NCBI GenBank assembly: GCA_903848125.1
Contig: CAINFN010000273.1
Span: 1-33,223, forward strand
Direction of reading: 5' to 3'
Length of the DNA: 33,223 bases
Origin: an uncultured Bacteroidota bacterium
GTDB lineage: Bacteria > Bacteroidota > Bacteroidia > Chitinophagales > Chitinophagaceae
In this document: positions 20,527-28,424 of the stretch, piece after piece
How the letters are laid out: every line of letters begins with the position of its first letter
How positions within the stretch are numbered: position 1 is the first letter of the stretch
The notes under the pieces: generated by a model
The model's input: only the letters and a program-made list of their open reading frames with translations
The model's database searches: none
What the model was told of the DNA's origin: nothing
Position numbers and translations under genes: made by a program

Positions 20527-20542
20527 TTTAAAGTACTTTAAA
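20527..20542. promoter_or_regulatory. 16-bp perfect palindrome (TTTAAAGTACTTTAAA) abutting the start codon of the 113-aa gene
   Basis: Self-complementary over all 16 nt; ends 2 nt before the ATG at 20545. Confidence 0.5.
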
Positions 20543-20544
20543 AG

Positions 20545-20886
20545 ATGTTGTACCATAAAACCATAAGGCCCCTAATTGCACTACTCATGTTGGTGGTTTT
20601 TACGTTTAGTATCACTTCTCAAAAGGCGATTCATGATTTAGTAGCCAAGCACGCTGATCAAGTAAAATGTGATGTACACAAATCGCTGCCCATTGATCAA
20701 GTAGAAAAATCAGCCATTCATTGCGCACATGATAATTTAGTGGTGGCTTCTCCTTTTGCAGATTTCCAATTTCAAATTAATTTATCGCATCCTATCATTG
20801 CGCAAGTTCGCAATACACAACTACTCACATTTAATTTTTCTGCACAAAAAACAGTTTTAGATTCTCGAGGTCCTCCTGTTGCTTAA
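20545..20886 (+). CDS. Small secreted Cys/His-containing protein with C-terminal RGPP motif, upstream of a TonB receptor
   Basis: Signal-like N-terminus (LIALLMLVVFTFSITS), C/H residues KCDVHK and IHCAHDN, C-terminal LDSRGPPVA; directly followed by a TonB-dependent receptor. Confidence 0.65.
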   Translation: MLYHKTIRPLIALLMLVVFTFSITSQKAIHDLVAKHADQVKCDVHKSLPIDQVEKSAIHCAHDNLVVASPFADFQFQINLSHPIIAQVRNTQLLTFNFSAQKTVLDSRGPPVA

Positions 20887-20990
20887 TGTCATCAAGCAAA
20901 TCAAATTACTTTACAATTAATTTGCTGCTTACTTTATGAGTGAATCAGCTCATTAAGTTTTGATACCATCACCTCCCTCAATTCTAAATC

Positions 20991-23366
20991 ATGTTTAAAT
21001 ATTTTTCTAAAATAGCGTTTCTTTTATTTTACACTAGCACCCTGGTGCAGGCGAATCCTTTGCCAGACAAGGTTTTGTTGCATGGTAAAATTATAGATCA
21101 ACTCACTGGACAAATTTTACAAGGCGCTTCCATTTATTTCCCAGATCAAAAAAAAGGGGTAACTAGCAACGATAAAGGAATCTATCAAATAAGTTTAACA
21201 CCCGGTAACTATATCATTGAAGTAAGTTATATCGGCTATACTTTACAAACGATTAATGTAAACTTGCAAAATAATCTTGAAAAAGATTTTCAATTAAATC
21301 ACAATGTGGTAGAAAACACCAATGTAACGGTTACTAGTTTTTTACGTGCTACTTCAAGCAAAAGAACACCTACCCCAATTAGTATTTTAAGAAAAGAAGA
21401 TTTGTTTAAAGGAGCCGCTACCAATTTTATTGATGCGCTTTCTAAAACACCAGGGGTGACTCAATTAACAACAGGACCAGCTATTTCAAAGCCAATCATC
21501 CGAGGCCTAGGATACAATAGGGTCGTGGTTTTGAATGATGGGGTTAAACAAGAAGGACAACAATGGGGAGATGAACATGGAATAGAAATTGATGAGTACA
21601 ATGTAACTCGAACCGAAGTTTTAAAAGTACCTGCTTCCATCATTTATGGGAGTGAAGCCTTATCAGGAGTGATCAATATTGTATCGAATGTACCTGTAGC
21701 AGAAGGTGTGATCAAAGGGAATCTATTTAGTAATTATCAATCTAATAATAATTTACAGGGTTATCATTTTGATCTGGCAGGCAATGAGCATGGTTGGGTA
21801 TGGGGCATTAATGGTTCCAGTAAAAAAGCATCAGATTATAAAAACAAATATGATGGCTATGTTTTTAATTCAAAGTTTAGTGAATTAAATGGAAGTGCTT
21901 TAATTGGTGTAGAAAAAGACTGGGGCTATAGTCATTTTATAGTGAGTGAGTTTACACAAAAACTAGGCATGATCGAAGGATCCAGAAATAATCTAGGACA
22001 ATTTACTAAAGAGGTCATGCAAGGAACAGGCGCTAGTGCTAGCGTTGAAACCATACCTGCAACGGATGCCGATTTTACTAGCAATAACCCAAGTATCCCT
22101 TATCAATCTATCCAACACACAAAATATATTCTAGACAATAGTATCAATTGGGGTACAGGAAAATTAAAAGCCAATATGGCGTATCAAAGAAATCAAAGAC
22201 AAGAATTTGGTAACATAGAAGTTCCAAACGAAAAAAGTTTATACTTTGATTTAGGTACTTTAAATTATTCCTTTCAATATTTATTACCAGAAAAAAACAA
22301 TTGGAAACACACCATTGGCGTGAGTGGAATGAATCAAGAGAATAAAAATAAAGGCGTAGCAACCTTAATCCCTGCATACAAGGCAGTAGAATTAGGTTTA
22401 TTCTTTTTCACACAAAAACACATCAATCAATTGTATTTAAGTGGAGGACTTAGAGTAGATAAAAAAGGAATTGAGTTTAATGGATTGCAAAAAGACTATG
22501 GAGATCTGGCTGGTTCCATTGGCGCTACTTATGAAGCAGAAAATAATATGGTGTTTAAATTCAATATGGCAAGGGGTTACAGGGCACCCAATTTATCAGA
22601 ACTAGGAAGCAATGGGGCACATGAAGGCACCAATCGATATGAATATGGCAATACCAATCTATTATCAGAAAAAAGTTTGCAATTTGATGTAGGCACCGAA
22701 TGGAGCAATGAACATGTATCTGTTGCAGCCAATGTATTTTACAATATGGTGACGGATTATATTTTTTATCAAAAACTTTTATCAGTAAATGGAGGTGATT
22801 CAATACTTATAAAAGACAATAAGCAATTTTACGCCTTTGCCTATCATCAACAAAATGCACATTTATTTGGTGCGGAAGGGAATATAGATTTTCATCCGCA
22901 TCCATTTGATGGATTGCACATAGAAAATACTTTGTCTTATGTAAGAGGCGTCTTTAATGAAGCAGTGGATGGTAGTAGCAACTTACCTACTATTCCCACA
23001 TTCAGATGGATATCGGAATTGAGGTATGAACTCGCCAAGCAAACAGCCAATTATAAAAATACTTATTTGTCCATACAATTAGACAATGTAGCTGCGCAAA
23101 ACAATCCTTTCACAGGCTACCATACCGAAACCAAAACACCGGGGTATAGTTTGATTAATGTAGGTATAGGCACGCAAGTACTAAACAAAGGCAAGCAATT
23201 GTTTAGTATTGCTTTGTTTGCACAAAACATCACCGATGTAGCCTATCAAAATAGTTTAAGCAGGTTAAAGTATACCGACGAAAACTTACTTACAGGCAGA
23301 GTAGGTGTATTTAATATGGGTCGCAACTTTAGTTTAAAAATTAATGTGCCTTTGCAATTGAATTAA
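20991..23366 (+). CDS. TonB-dependent receptor with N-terminal carboxypeptidase-regulatory-like domain
   Basis: Signal peptide; LHGKIIDQLTGQILQGASIYFPDQKKGVTSNDKGIYQISLTPG; plug region TPGVTQLTTGPAISKPIIRGLGYNRVVVLNDGVKQEGQQWGDEHG; typical C-terminal beta strand (GRNFSLKINVPLQLN). Confidence 0.93.
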   Translation: MFKYFSKIAFLLFYTSTLVQANPLPDKVLLHGKIIDQLTGQILQGASIYFPDQKKGVTSNDKGIYQISLTPGNYIIEVSYIGYTLQTINVNLQNNLEKDFQLNHNVVENTNVTVTSFLRATSSKRTPTPISILRKEDLFKGAATNFIDALSKTPGVTQLTTGPAISKPIIRGLGYNRVVVLNDGVKQEGQQWGDEHGIEIDEYNVTRTEVLKVPASIIYGSEALSGVINIVSNVPVAEGVIKGNLFSNYQSNNNLQGYHFDLAGNEHGWVWGINGSSKKASDYKNKYDGYVFNSKFSELNGSALIGVEKDWGYSHFIVSEFTQKLGMIEGSRNNLGQFTKEVMQGTGASASVETIPATDADFTSNNPSIPYQSIQHTKYILDNSINWGTGKLKANMAYQRNQRQEFGNIEVPNEKSLYFDLGTLNYSFQYLLPEKNNWKHTIGVSGMNQENKNKGVATLIPAYKAVELGLFFFTQKHINQLYLSGGLRVDKKGIEFNGLQKDYGDLAGSIGATYEAENNMVFKFNMARGYRAPNLSELGSNGAHEGTNRYEYGNTNLLSEKSLQFDVGTEWSNEHVSVAANVFYNMVTDYIFYQKLLSVNGGDSILIKDNKQFYAFAYHQQNAHLFGAEGNIDFHPHPFDGLHIENTLSYVRGVFNEAVDGSSNLPTIPTFRWISELRYELAKQTANYKNTYLSIQLDNVAAQNNPFTGYHTETKTPGYSLINVGIGTQVLNKGKQLFSIALFAQNITDVAYQNSLSRLKYTDENLLTGRVGVFNMGRNFSLKINVPLQLN

Positions 23367-23387
23367 GTTGTTTTAAAGACAATCTAA

Positions 23388-24191
23388 CCAAACTTTATTA
23401 TCACCTTTACGGGTACTTTTAAATCAACTAGAATCGTAAATGGGCAATCTATAGAAAATGTGGGGCCAGGCATTTTGGATTTTAAAATTTTACATCGCTT
23501 TGGTCCTATTAGCGACGGAGGTTATAATTTTTTTGGATTAGACCAAGCCACCATGCGCATTGGTTTAGATTATGGCATTACCGATAGATTGATGATTGGC
23601 CTAGGCCGTAGTACTTTTGAAAAACAGTATGATGGATTTTTAAAATTTAAAATCATCAGACAACAGCAAGGACAAAAAAATATACCCTTTAGTGTAAGCT
23701 ATGCCAGTTCGGTTATTTATAAATCATTGAAAGATGCGGCTACTACTTATACGCCGTATGTATCCGATAAATTTTCTTTTTCACATCAGTTATTATTGGC
23801 CAGTAAGTTCAATGATTATTTTTCACTACAGTTAACGCCTACTTTAATCCATTATAATATAGTAGATACTAAAACCATGCCCAATGATTTTTATTCATTA
23901 GGTATAGGCTTTAGACAAAGAATAAGTGCAAGGGTAAATATCACTTCGGAATATTATCATAGGTTCAATAAGCTGGAGGGCTATAACGATCCATTATCGG
24001 TGGGGGTGGATATTGAAACAGGCGGGCATGTATTTCAGTTGCACGTATCTAATTCAACGGGTATGACCGATCGTACTTTCATTAATGAAACGGCAGGCAG
24101 TTGGGGTAAAGGAAATTTACGTTTTGGCTTTAATATTTCAAGGGTGTTCACCATTCGCAAGCCTAAAGAGCTTAGAAATATGAAATGGTAG
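23388..24191 (+). pseudogene. Outer-membrane beta-barrel protein (DUF5777-like), apparently 5'-truncated
   Basis: Barrel-type sequence (VGPGILDFKILHRFGPISDGGYNFFGLDQATMRIGLDYGITDRLMIGLGRSTF...). The frame opens after TAA at 23385 with no ATG and no signal peptide; the ORF-track start at 23460 is a GTG inside the conserved segment. Confidence 0.6.
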
Positions 24192-24220
24192 CATCCTATA
24201 AACTGAGGTAAAATAAAATT

Positions 24221-24640
24221 ATGCGCAAAATGACAAAATTAATATACGCTTTAGCGGTAGTAGCTGTTACAGCTTTAGGAGGCTACTATTATGTATTTGT
24301 GTATGCTAAAACGCATCATCGCAATGTGCAAACAGAAAAAGGGATAATTATTATTGCCGATTCATTGAGTGCGCAATTTCAGGCCAATGAAAAAAATGCC
24401 AACACTTTGTATTTAAATAAAGCAGTGGAAGTAAGCGGAAACATTGTTAGCATAGATAAAAATCAGGAAGGAAAAATTACCCTTATCATAGGCCGCGCCG
24501 ATTCTTTTTCTAATGTATCTGTAACTTTAATAAGCACTGCTCCAATTACTCAAAAAGTAGGCGAAACCATTACTATCAAAGGGGTTTGTACCGGCGCCTT
24601 AAGTGATGTGATTATTACAGAAGGGGTGGTGAAGCTCTAA
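24221..24640 (+). CDS. Membrane-anchored OB-fold (tRNA_anti-like) protein
   Basis: N-terminal TM (LIYALAVVAVTALGGYYYVFVYA), then LYLNKAVEVSGNIVSI...ITIKGVCTGALSDVIITEGVV, typical of tRNA_anti-like proteins. Confidence 0.7.
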   Translation: MRKMTKLIYALAVVAVTALGGYYYVFVYAKTHHRNVQTEKGIIIIADSLSAQFQANEKNANTLYLNKAVEVSGNIVSIDKNQEGKITLIIGRADSFSNVSVTLISTAPITQKVGETITIKGVCTGALSDVIITEGVVKL

Positions 24641-24896
24641 GATTTATAATGATATCTACATTGTATAACTATAATAGCATCACTATCAATTCTATAAACA
24701 ATCCTATGTTCAAGATTAATTCTTCTAGACATCCAACCGCTCATATTTCCTTTTAATTTTCTGGTTGTCCTATGCCTTGATTTGAGTTCCTTTTAATATC
24801 CTTAATAATGTCATTGATTTTTTTAAGTAACTTAATGTCATTAGCCTGCCAGTATTGATAGTCTTCCCAGCCTTCGTCTGAAAAAAGGACATTCAT
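24637..24896 (-). pseudogene. yoeB: YoeB-like toxin (mRNA interferase) with a 1-nt frameshift
   Basis: Hand translation of the minus strand: MNVLFSDEGWEDYQYWQANDIKLLKKINDIIKDIKRNSNQGIGQPE // KLKGNMSGWMSRRINLEHRIVYRIDSDAIIVIQCRYHYKS. The frame breaks at the A-run complementary to 24758-24761; length 260 nt is not a multiple of 3. Confidence 0.85.
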
Positions 24897-25147
24897 TATG
24901 TTATTTGTAATTTTTTAAAGCCCTTTTTTGATTTGTATTGTTTAATGGAAGCTTCTAGTCTTTTCGCGTTCGCTGGGCTACTTAATAGGTATAAGGTTTC
25001 ATTTAGGCTAGTATAATCCTCTTTAGATATTACAACGACATCTTCCCCTTGTTGTCTTTTAATAAAATTGGGTTTATGAGATAGCTCTAGACCATCTAAA
25101 TAAGATTTCATGTTTTGTCTAAATTCTGAATAGGTGGCAATGTCCAT
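24896..25147 (-). CDS. yefM: YefM/Phd-family antitoxin
   Basis: MDIATYSEFRQNMKSYLDGLELSHKPNFIKRQQGEDVVVISKEDYTSLNETLYLLSSPANAKRLEASI; its TAA overlaps the yoeB ATG (TAATG). Confidence 0.88.
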   Translation of the reverse strand: MDIATYSEFRQNMKSYLDGLELSHKPNFIKRQQGEDVVVISKEDYTSLNETLYLLSSPANAKRLEASIKQYKSKKGFKKLQIT

Positions 25148-25252
25148 AATAGTGTTTTTACAAAATTAATTAATAAAAATCACATTGTACATAATATTGT
25201 ACAATAATAATTTCTTAATTTCAAGTGCTAAAATATTAAATAGATAGGGTTG

Positions 25253-25278
25253 ATTTCCAAGTATTTACCGCAAGCTTT
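25253..25278. repeat. 26-bp direct repeat, left copy
   Basis: ATTTCCAAGTATTTACCGCAAGCTTT, identical to 26002-26027. Confidence 0.9.
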
Positions 25279-25329
25279 CAGAGGTTAATCCTGATACTAA
25301 CATTTATTATCGCAATAAAGAGTTATTCC

Positions 25330-25644
25330 TTAAAATAAATCACTTTCAGGACTATCTCCGTCTGCTATGGCTTTTTTAAATTGAGCTTCCCAAGTACTAG
25401 GTTTAAGATTCAATTTATTTTTAACGCTTTTACTTTTGGTATAACGCTTCGCTCTAACCAACTCAACTTCTTTAGTAATTTCTTTTAATGATGGAGCGGT
25501 TTTAGCCTTTGAACGAAGATTATTTAACACAGATTGTAAAGTATTTTTTGATGGCTTTTGAATAGTTATCCAATTTTTCTTTACCATATCTTTTAAGATA
25601 ACGTTAGCCTTAGGGTTCAATATGGTTAGTTCAATGGTTTTCAT
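25330..25644 (-). CDS. Putative TA-associated protein (antitoxin-like, 104 aa)
   Basis: MKTIELTILNPKANVILKDMVKKNWITIQ...SLKEITKEVELVRAKRY; small Lys-rich protein downstream of a UPF0175-like gene. Confidence 0.55.
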   Translation of the reverse strand: MKTIELTILNPKANVILKDMVKKNWITIQKPSKNTLQSVLNNLRSKAKTAPSLKEITKEVELVRAKRYTKSKSVKNKLNLKPSTWEAQFKKAIADGDSPESDLF

Positions 25645-25685
25645 AAAAAATTTTAAAGCTCTTCCTTTAAAATAATTAGTAATTA

Positions 25686-25913
25686 TTAAGCATATCTCAG
25701 ATCTGATTCTAAATCAGATGCAGGGTAATTGAAAACGGAGATGTTATATTTCCCCAATAACTCAATAAATGAATTTTTAGAACAGCCTATCATTTCTGAA
25801 GCCTGCCCTAAAGAGAGTTTCCCTATTTCATATAACCTTGTAGCTACGATAACCGTTAGTTCGTTGCTGTTGATTTCTACATTATCGGGGATATTTAAAT
25901 TCATACTCTTCAT
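25686..25913 (-). CDS. UPF0175-family protein (HTH antitoxin-like)
   Basis: TVIVATRLYEIGKLSLGQASEMIGCSKNSFIELLGKYNISVFNYPASDLESDL matches the UPF0175 signature. Confidence 0.8.
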   Translation of the reverse strand: MKSMNLNIPDNVEINSNELTVIVATRLYEIGKLSLGQASEMIGCSKNSFIELLGKYNISVFNYPASDLESDLRYA

Positions 25914-26001
25914 TATTCGAATTTAGAGAAAATATTGCCATTTTTCGTACCCTACAAATAATTTAATGTTAATCAGCGAATTAAGCACTTAAATCAATCC
26001 A

Positions 26002-26027
26002 ATTTCCAAGTATTTACCGCAAGCTTT
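26002..26027. repeat. 26-bp direct repeat, right copy
   Basis: ATTTCCAAGTATTTACCGCAAGCTTT, identical to 25253-25278. Confidence 0.9.
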
Positions 26028-26075
26028 TGGGGTATAAATGAATTGAACTAAATTGAGTGATCCTAAAAAGTCACT

Positions 26076-27473
26076 ATGAAAAAAGCAATCTTATTTACGA
26101 CAATCTTATTTAGTATTTGCATTGGAGCAAATCAAACCTTGAAAGCTCAAACTACTCAAGCCACCACCCCCTTCAGCAAGGAAGAACAAAAAGTAATGGA
26201 CTATATCGATGCCAATATGCCAAGGGCTATTGCGCTTTTAAAAGAATCGGTAGATATCAATAGTGGTACTTTAAACATAGAGGGCGTAAAAAAAGTAGGC
26301 GCCATTTTTGCGCGTGAATTTGAGAAAGCGAATTTTAAAACCAAGTGGGTGCCTATGCCCGATTCATTGCGCCGCGCAGGACATTTGGTAGCGAGTATTG
26401 GATTTAACAATGCCGCAGCAACTACCGCCGCAATAGAAAAGAAAACTGCTTCTAAAAAGAAAACCGAATTAGCTAAAACCAATAAAGGAAAAAAACTTTT
26501 TTTAATAGGACATTTAGATACGGTGTTTGAACCCGATATGCCTGCGAACCCATTCACCATGTTGAATGATTCCACCGCCACAGGACAGGGCGTGACTGAT
26601 ATGAAGGGCGGAGATGTAGTAATGATTATAGCACTACAAGCCTTACAGGCACAGGGTTTATTAAAGGACGCCAACATCATTGCTTATTTAACAGGAGATG
26701 AAGAACATGCAGGCAATCCACGTGAAGTGAGTAGAGGAGATTTTATTGAAACTGCTAAGCAAACAGAAATCGCTTTGGCATTTGAAGGGGCCAATGGATT
26801 AAATTCAGTAGCTACTGCACGTAGAGGTGCGAGTGGTTGGTTATTAAATGTAAAAGCAAAAACAGGACATAGCTCGGGCGTGTTTACACCCAGTGCAGGC
26901 TATGGTGCTATTTATGAAGCAGCCAGAATTGTAAATGAATTTAGAGTCCAGTTAAGTACCGAAAAATATTTAACCTTTAATCCTGGTGTATTTATTGGCG
27001 GATCAGAAATGAACTACGATGAAACCAAAGCAACAGGCACTGCTATTGGCAAATCAAATATTATTTCTCCTGCTGTAACGGTAACAGGCGATTTACGTTT
27101 TTTAACAGAGGAGCAAAAAATAAATGCAAGAAAAAAAATGCAAGCCATTGTTGATCAAAGTTTAGCAGGCACGAAAGCCACTATACATTTTGAAGATGGC
27201 ATACCTAGTATGGCACCAACGGATGGCAACAATAAAGTATTAGAAGTAATTAGTGGCGTGACGCAATCAATGGGCTTAGGCGCCACCACAGCAGGCGATC
27301 CAGGATCTCGTGGTGCTGGAGATATTTCTTATATCGCAGCTTATGTAGATTGTATTGATGGCTTAGGCTCTTCAGGAAGAGGTGCACATGCCCCAGGAGA
27401 AACCATCAATTTAAAAGAACTGCCTTATTTAATTAAAAGAGCAGCCTTGACTATTTATAGACTAAGCAAATAA
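26076..27473 (+). CDS. Exported M20-family metallopeptidase (glutamate carboxypeptidase-like)
   Basis: Signal peptide; LFLIGHLDTVFEPD, GQGVTDMKGGDVVMI, LTGDEEHAG, GAGDISYIAAYVDCIDGLGSSGRGAHAPGE motifs. Confidence 0.92.
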   Translation: MKKAILFTTILFSICIGANQTLKAQTTQATTPFSKEEQKVMDYIDANMPRAIALLKESVDINSGTLNIEGVKKVGAIFAREFEKANFKTKWVPMPDSLRRAGHLVASIGFNNAAATTAAIEKKTASKKKTELAKTNKGKKLFLIGHLDTVFEPDMPANPFTMLNDSTATGQGVTDMKGGDVVMIIALQALQAQGLLKDANIIAYLTGDEEHAGNPREVSRGDFIETAKQTEIALAFEGANGLNSVATARRGASGWLLNVKAKTGHSSGVFTPSAGYGAIYEAARIVNEFRVQLSTEKYLTFNPGVFIGGSEMNYDETKATGTAIGKSNIISPAVTVTGDLRFLTEEQKINARKKMQAIVDQSLAGTKATIHFEDGIPSMAPTDGNNKVLEVISGVTQSMGLGATTAGDPGSRGAGDISYIAAYVDCIDGLGSSGRGAHAPGETINLKELPYLIKRAALTIYRLSK

Positions 27474-27566
27474 TTTTAATCCTATAAAATTTAAAGTAGA
27501 TCAGACTAAAAAAATAAAGAGTAGAAAAAAGTACAGCTCTTAAGTAAATCTTAAACAAGATTAATT

Positions 27567-28322
27567 TTATTTACTACCTCTAATTTTTTGTAAAATCACT
27601 AAAGGAATAAAAATAGGTGCTTCAATAAAATATCTTTTAAACATACGCTTGGGTTCTTGCGTAAAACGGTAGAACCATTCCAACCCTGCTTTTTGCATCC
27701 ATAAAGGTGCTCTATTAATTAAACCTGCAGTCACTTCAAAAGCACCGCCAATGCCAATAGCAATTTTAGTGTTGAGCATTGCTAAATTTTCACTAATCCA
27801 AATATCTTGTTTGGGTGCAGTTAAACTTACTAAAACAATATCGGGTTGCACGGCATTGATAGCAGCTATCATTTTATCATTTTCTGCTTTTTCAAATTTA
27901 GCAGCAAAGGGTGGGCAGTAAACACCTTTAATATTAATGGAAGGGTAAAGCAACTCTGCTTTTGCTTTTAAGGCATCTCCCACACCAGGGGAAGCCCCTA
28001 AAAAAAATAAACTAAAATTATGGCTAGCGCAAAATGCTAATAAAGCAGGAAGTAGGTCGAGACCTGTGATGCGCTCCTCAATAGGTGTACCCAAAAAGCG
28101 GGAAGCCCATAAAACAGGCACCCCATCACAAAGTGTATAAGTGGCATTATTGTAAATAGCCAATACTTGGGCATTTTTTCGGGCGGCTAAAATGGAATTC
28201 ACGGGGGTGATGCAAACACTCGCTTTGTTGCCTGAGCGAATAAAGCCTGCAAAATCAGCCAACAAATTAGTCATTGAAATAGAGCTAACCTGAATACCTA
28301 ATATATTGTGTTTTGGATGCAT
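27567..28322 (-). CDS. WecG/TagA/CpsF-family glycosyltransferase
   Basis: SVCITPVNSILAARKN, DGVPVLWASRFLGTPIEERITGLDLLPAL, FFLGASPGVGDALKAKAELLYPSINIKGVYCPPF, VSLTAPKQDIWI. Confidence 0.93.
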   Translation of the reverse strand: MHPKHNILGIQVSSISMTNLLADFAGFIRSGNKASVCITPVNSILAARKNAQVLAIYNNATYTLCDGVPVLWASRFLGTPIEERITGLDLLPALLAFCASHNFSLFFLGASPGVGDALKAKAELLYPSINIKGVYCPPFAAKFEKAENDKMIAAINAVQPDIVLVSLTAPKQDIWISENLAMLNTKIAIGIGGAFEVTAGLINRAPLWMQKAGLEWFYRFTQEPKRMFKRYFIEAPIFIPLVILQKIRGSK

Positions 28323-28365
28323 GATTGGATCAAATTTAGCCCTAAAGCTTAAAAATAGGCCAAAG

Positions 28366-28382
28366 ACCCGGTTTTTTCGGGT
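28366..28382. repeat. Hairpin ACCCG-GTTTTTT-CGGGT in divergent intergenic region of the polysaccharide locus
   Basis: 5-bp GC-rich arms, 7-nt loop, followed by ATTTT. Confidence 0.4.
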
Positions 28383-28424
28383 ATTTTAGGGGTATTTTGT
28401 CTGATTTTCAATAGTTTTGAGCGA

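Noticed and set aside
24750-24770. Programmed -1 frameshifting as an explanation for split yoeB
   Set aside because: The site (CCA GAA AAT TAA) is not a canonical X XXY YYZ slippery heptamer and no clear downstream structure was seen; mutation or sequencing error is simpler.
25729-25926. 65-aa plus-strand ORF over the UPF0175-like gene
   Set aside because: Antisense to a recognisable UPF0175 sequence.
26201-26680. 159-aa minus-strand ORF inside the M20 peptidase
   Set aside because: Antisense to clear peptidase motifs; no start/RBS or family evidence.
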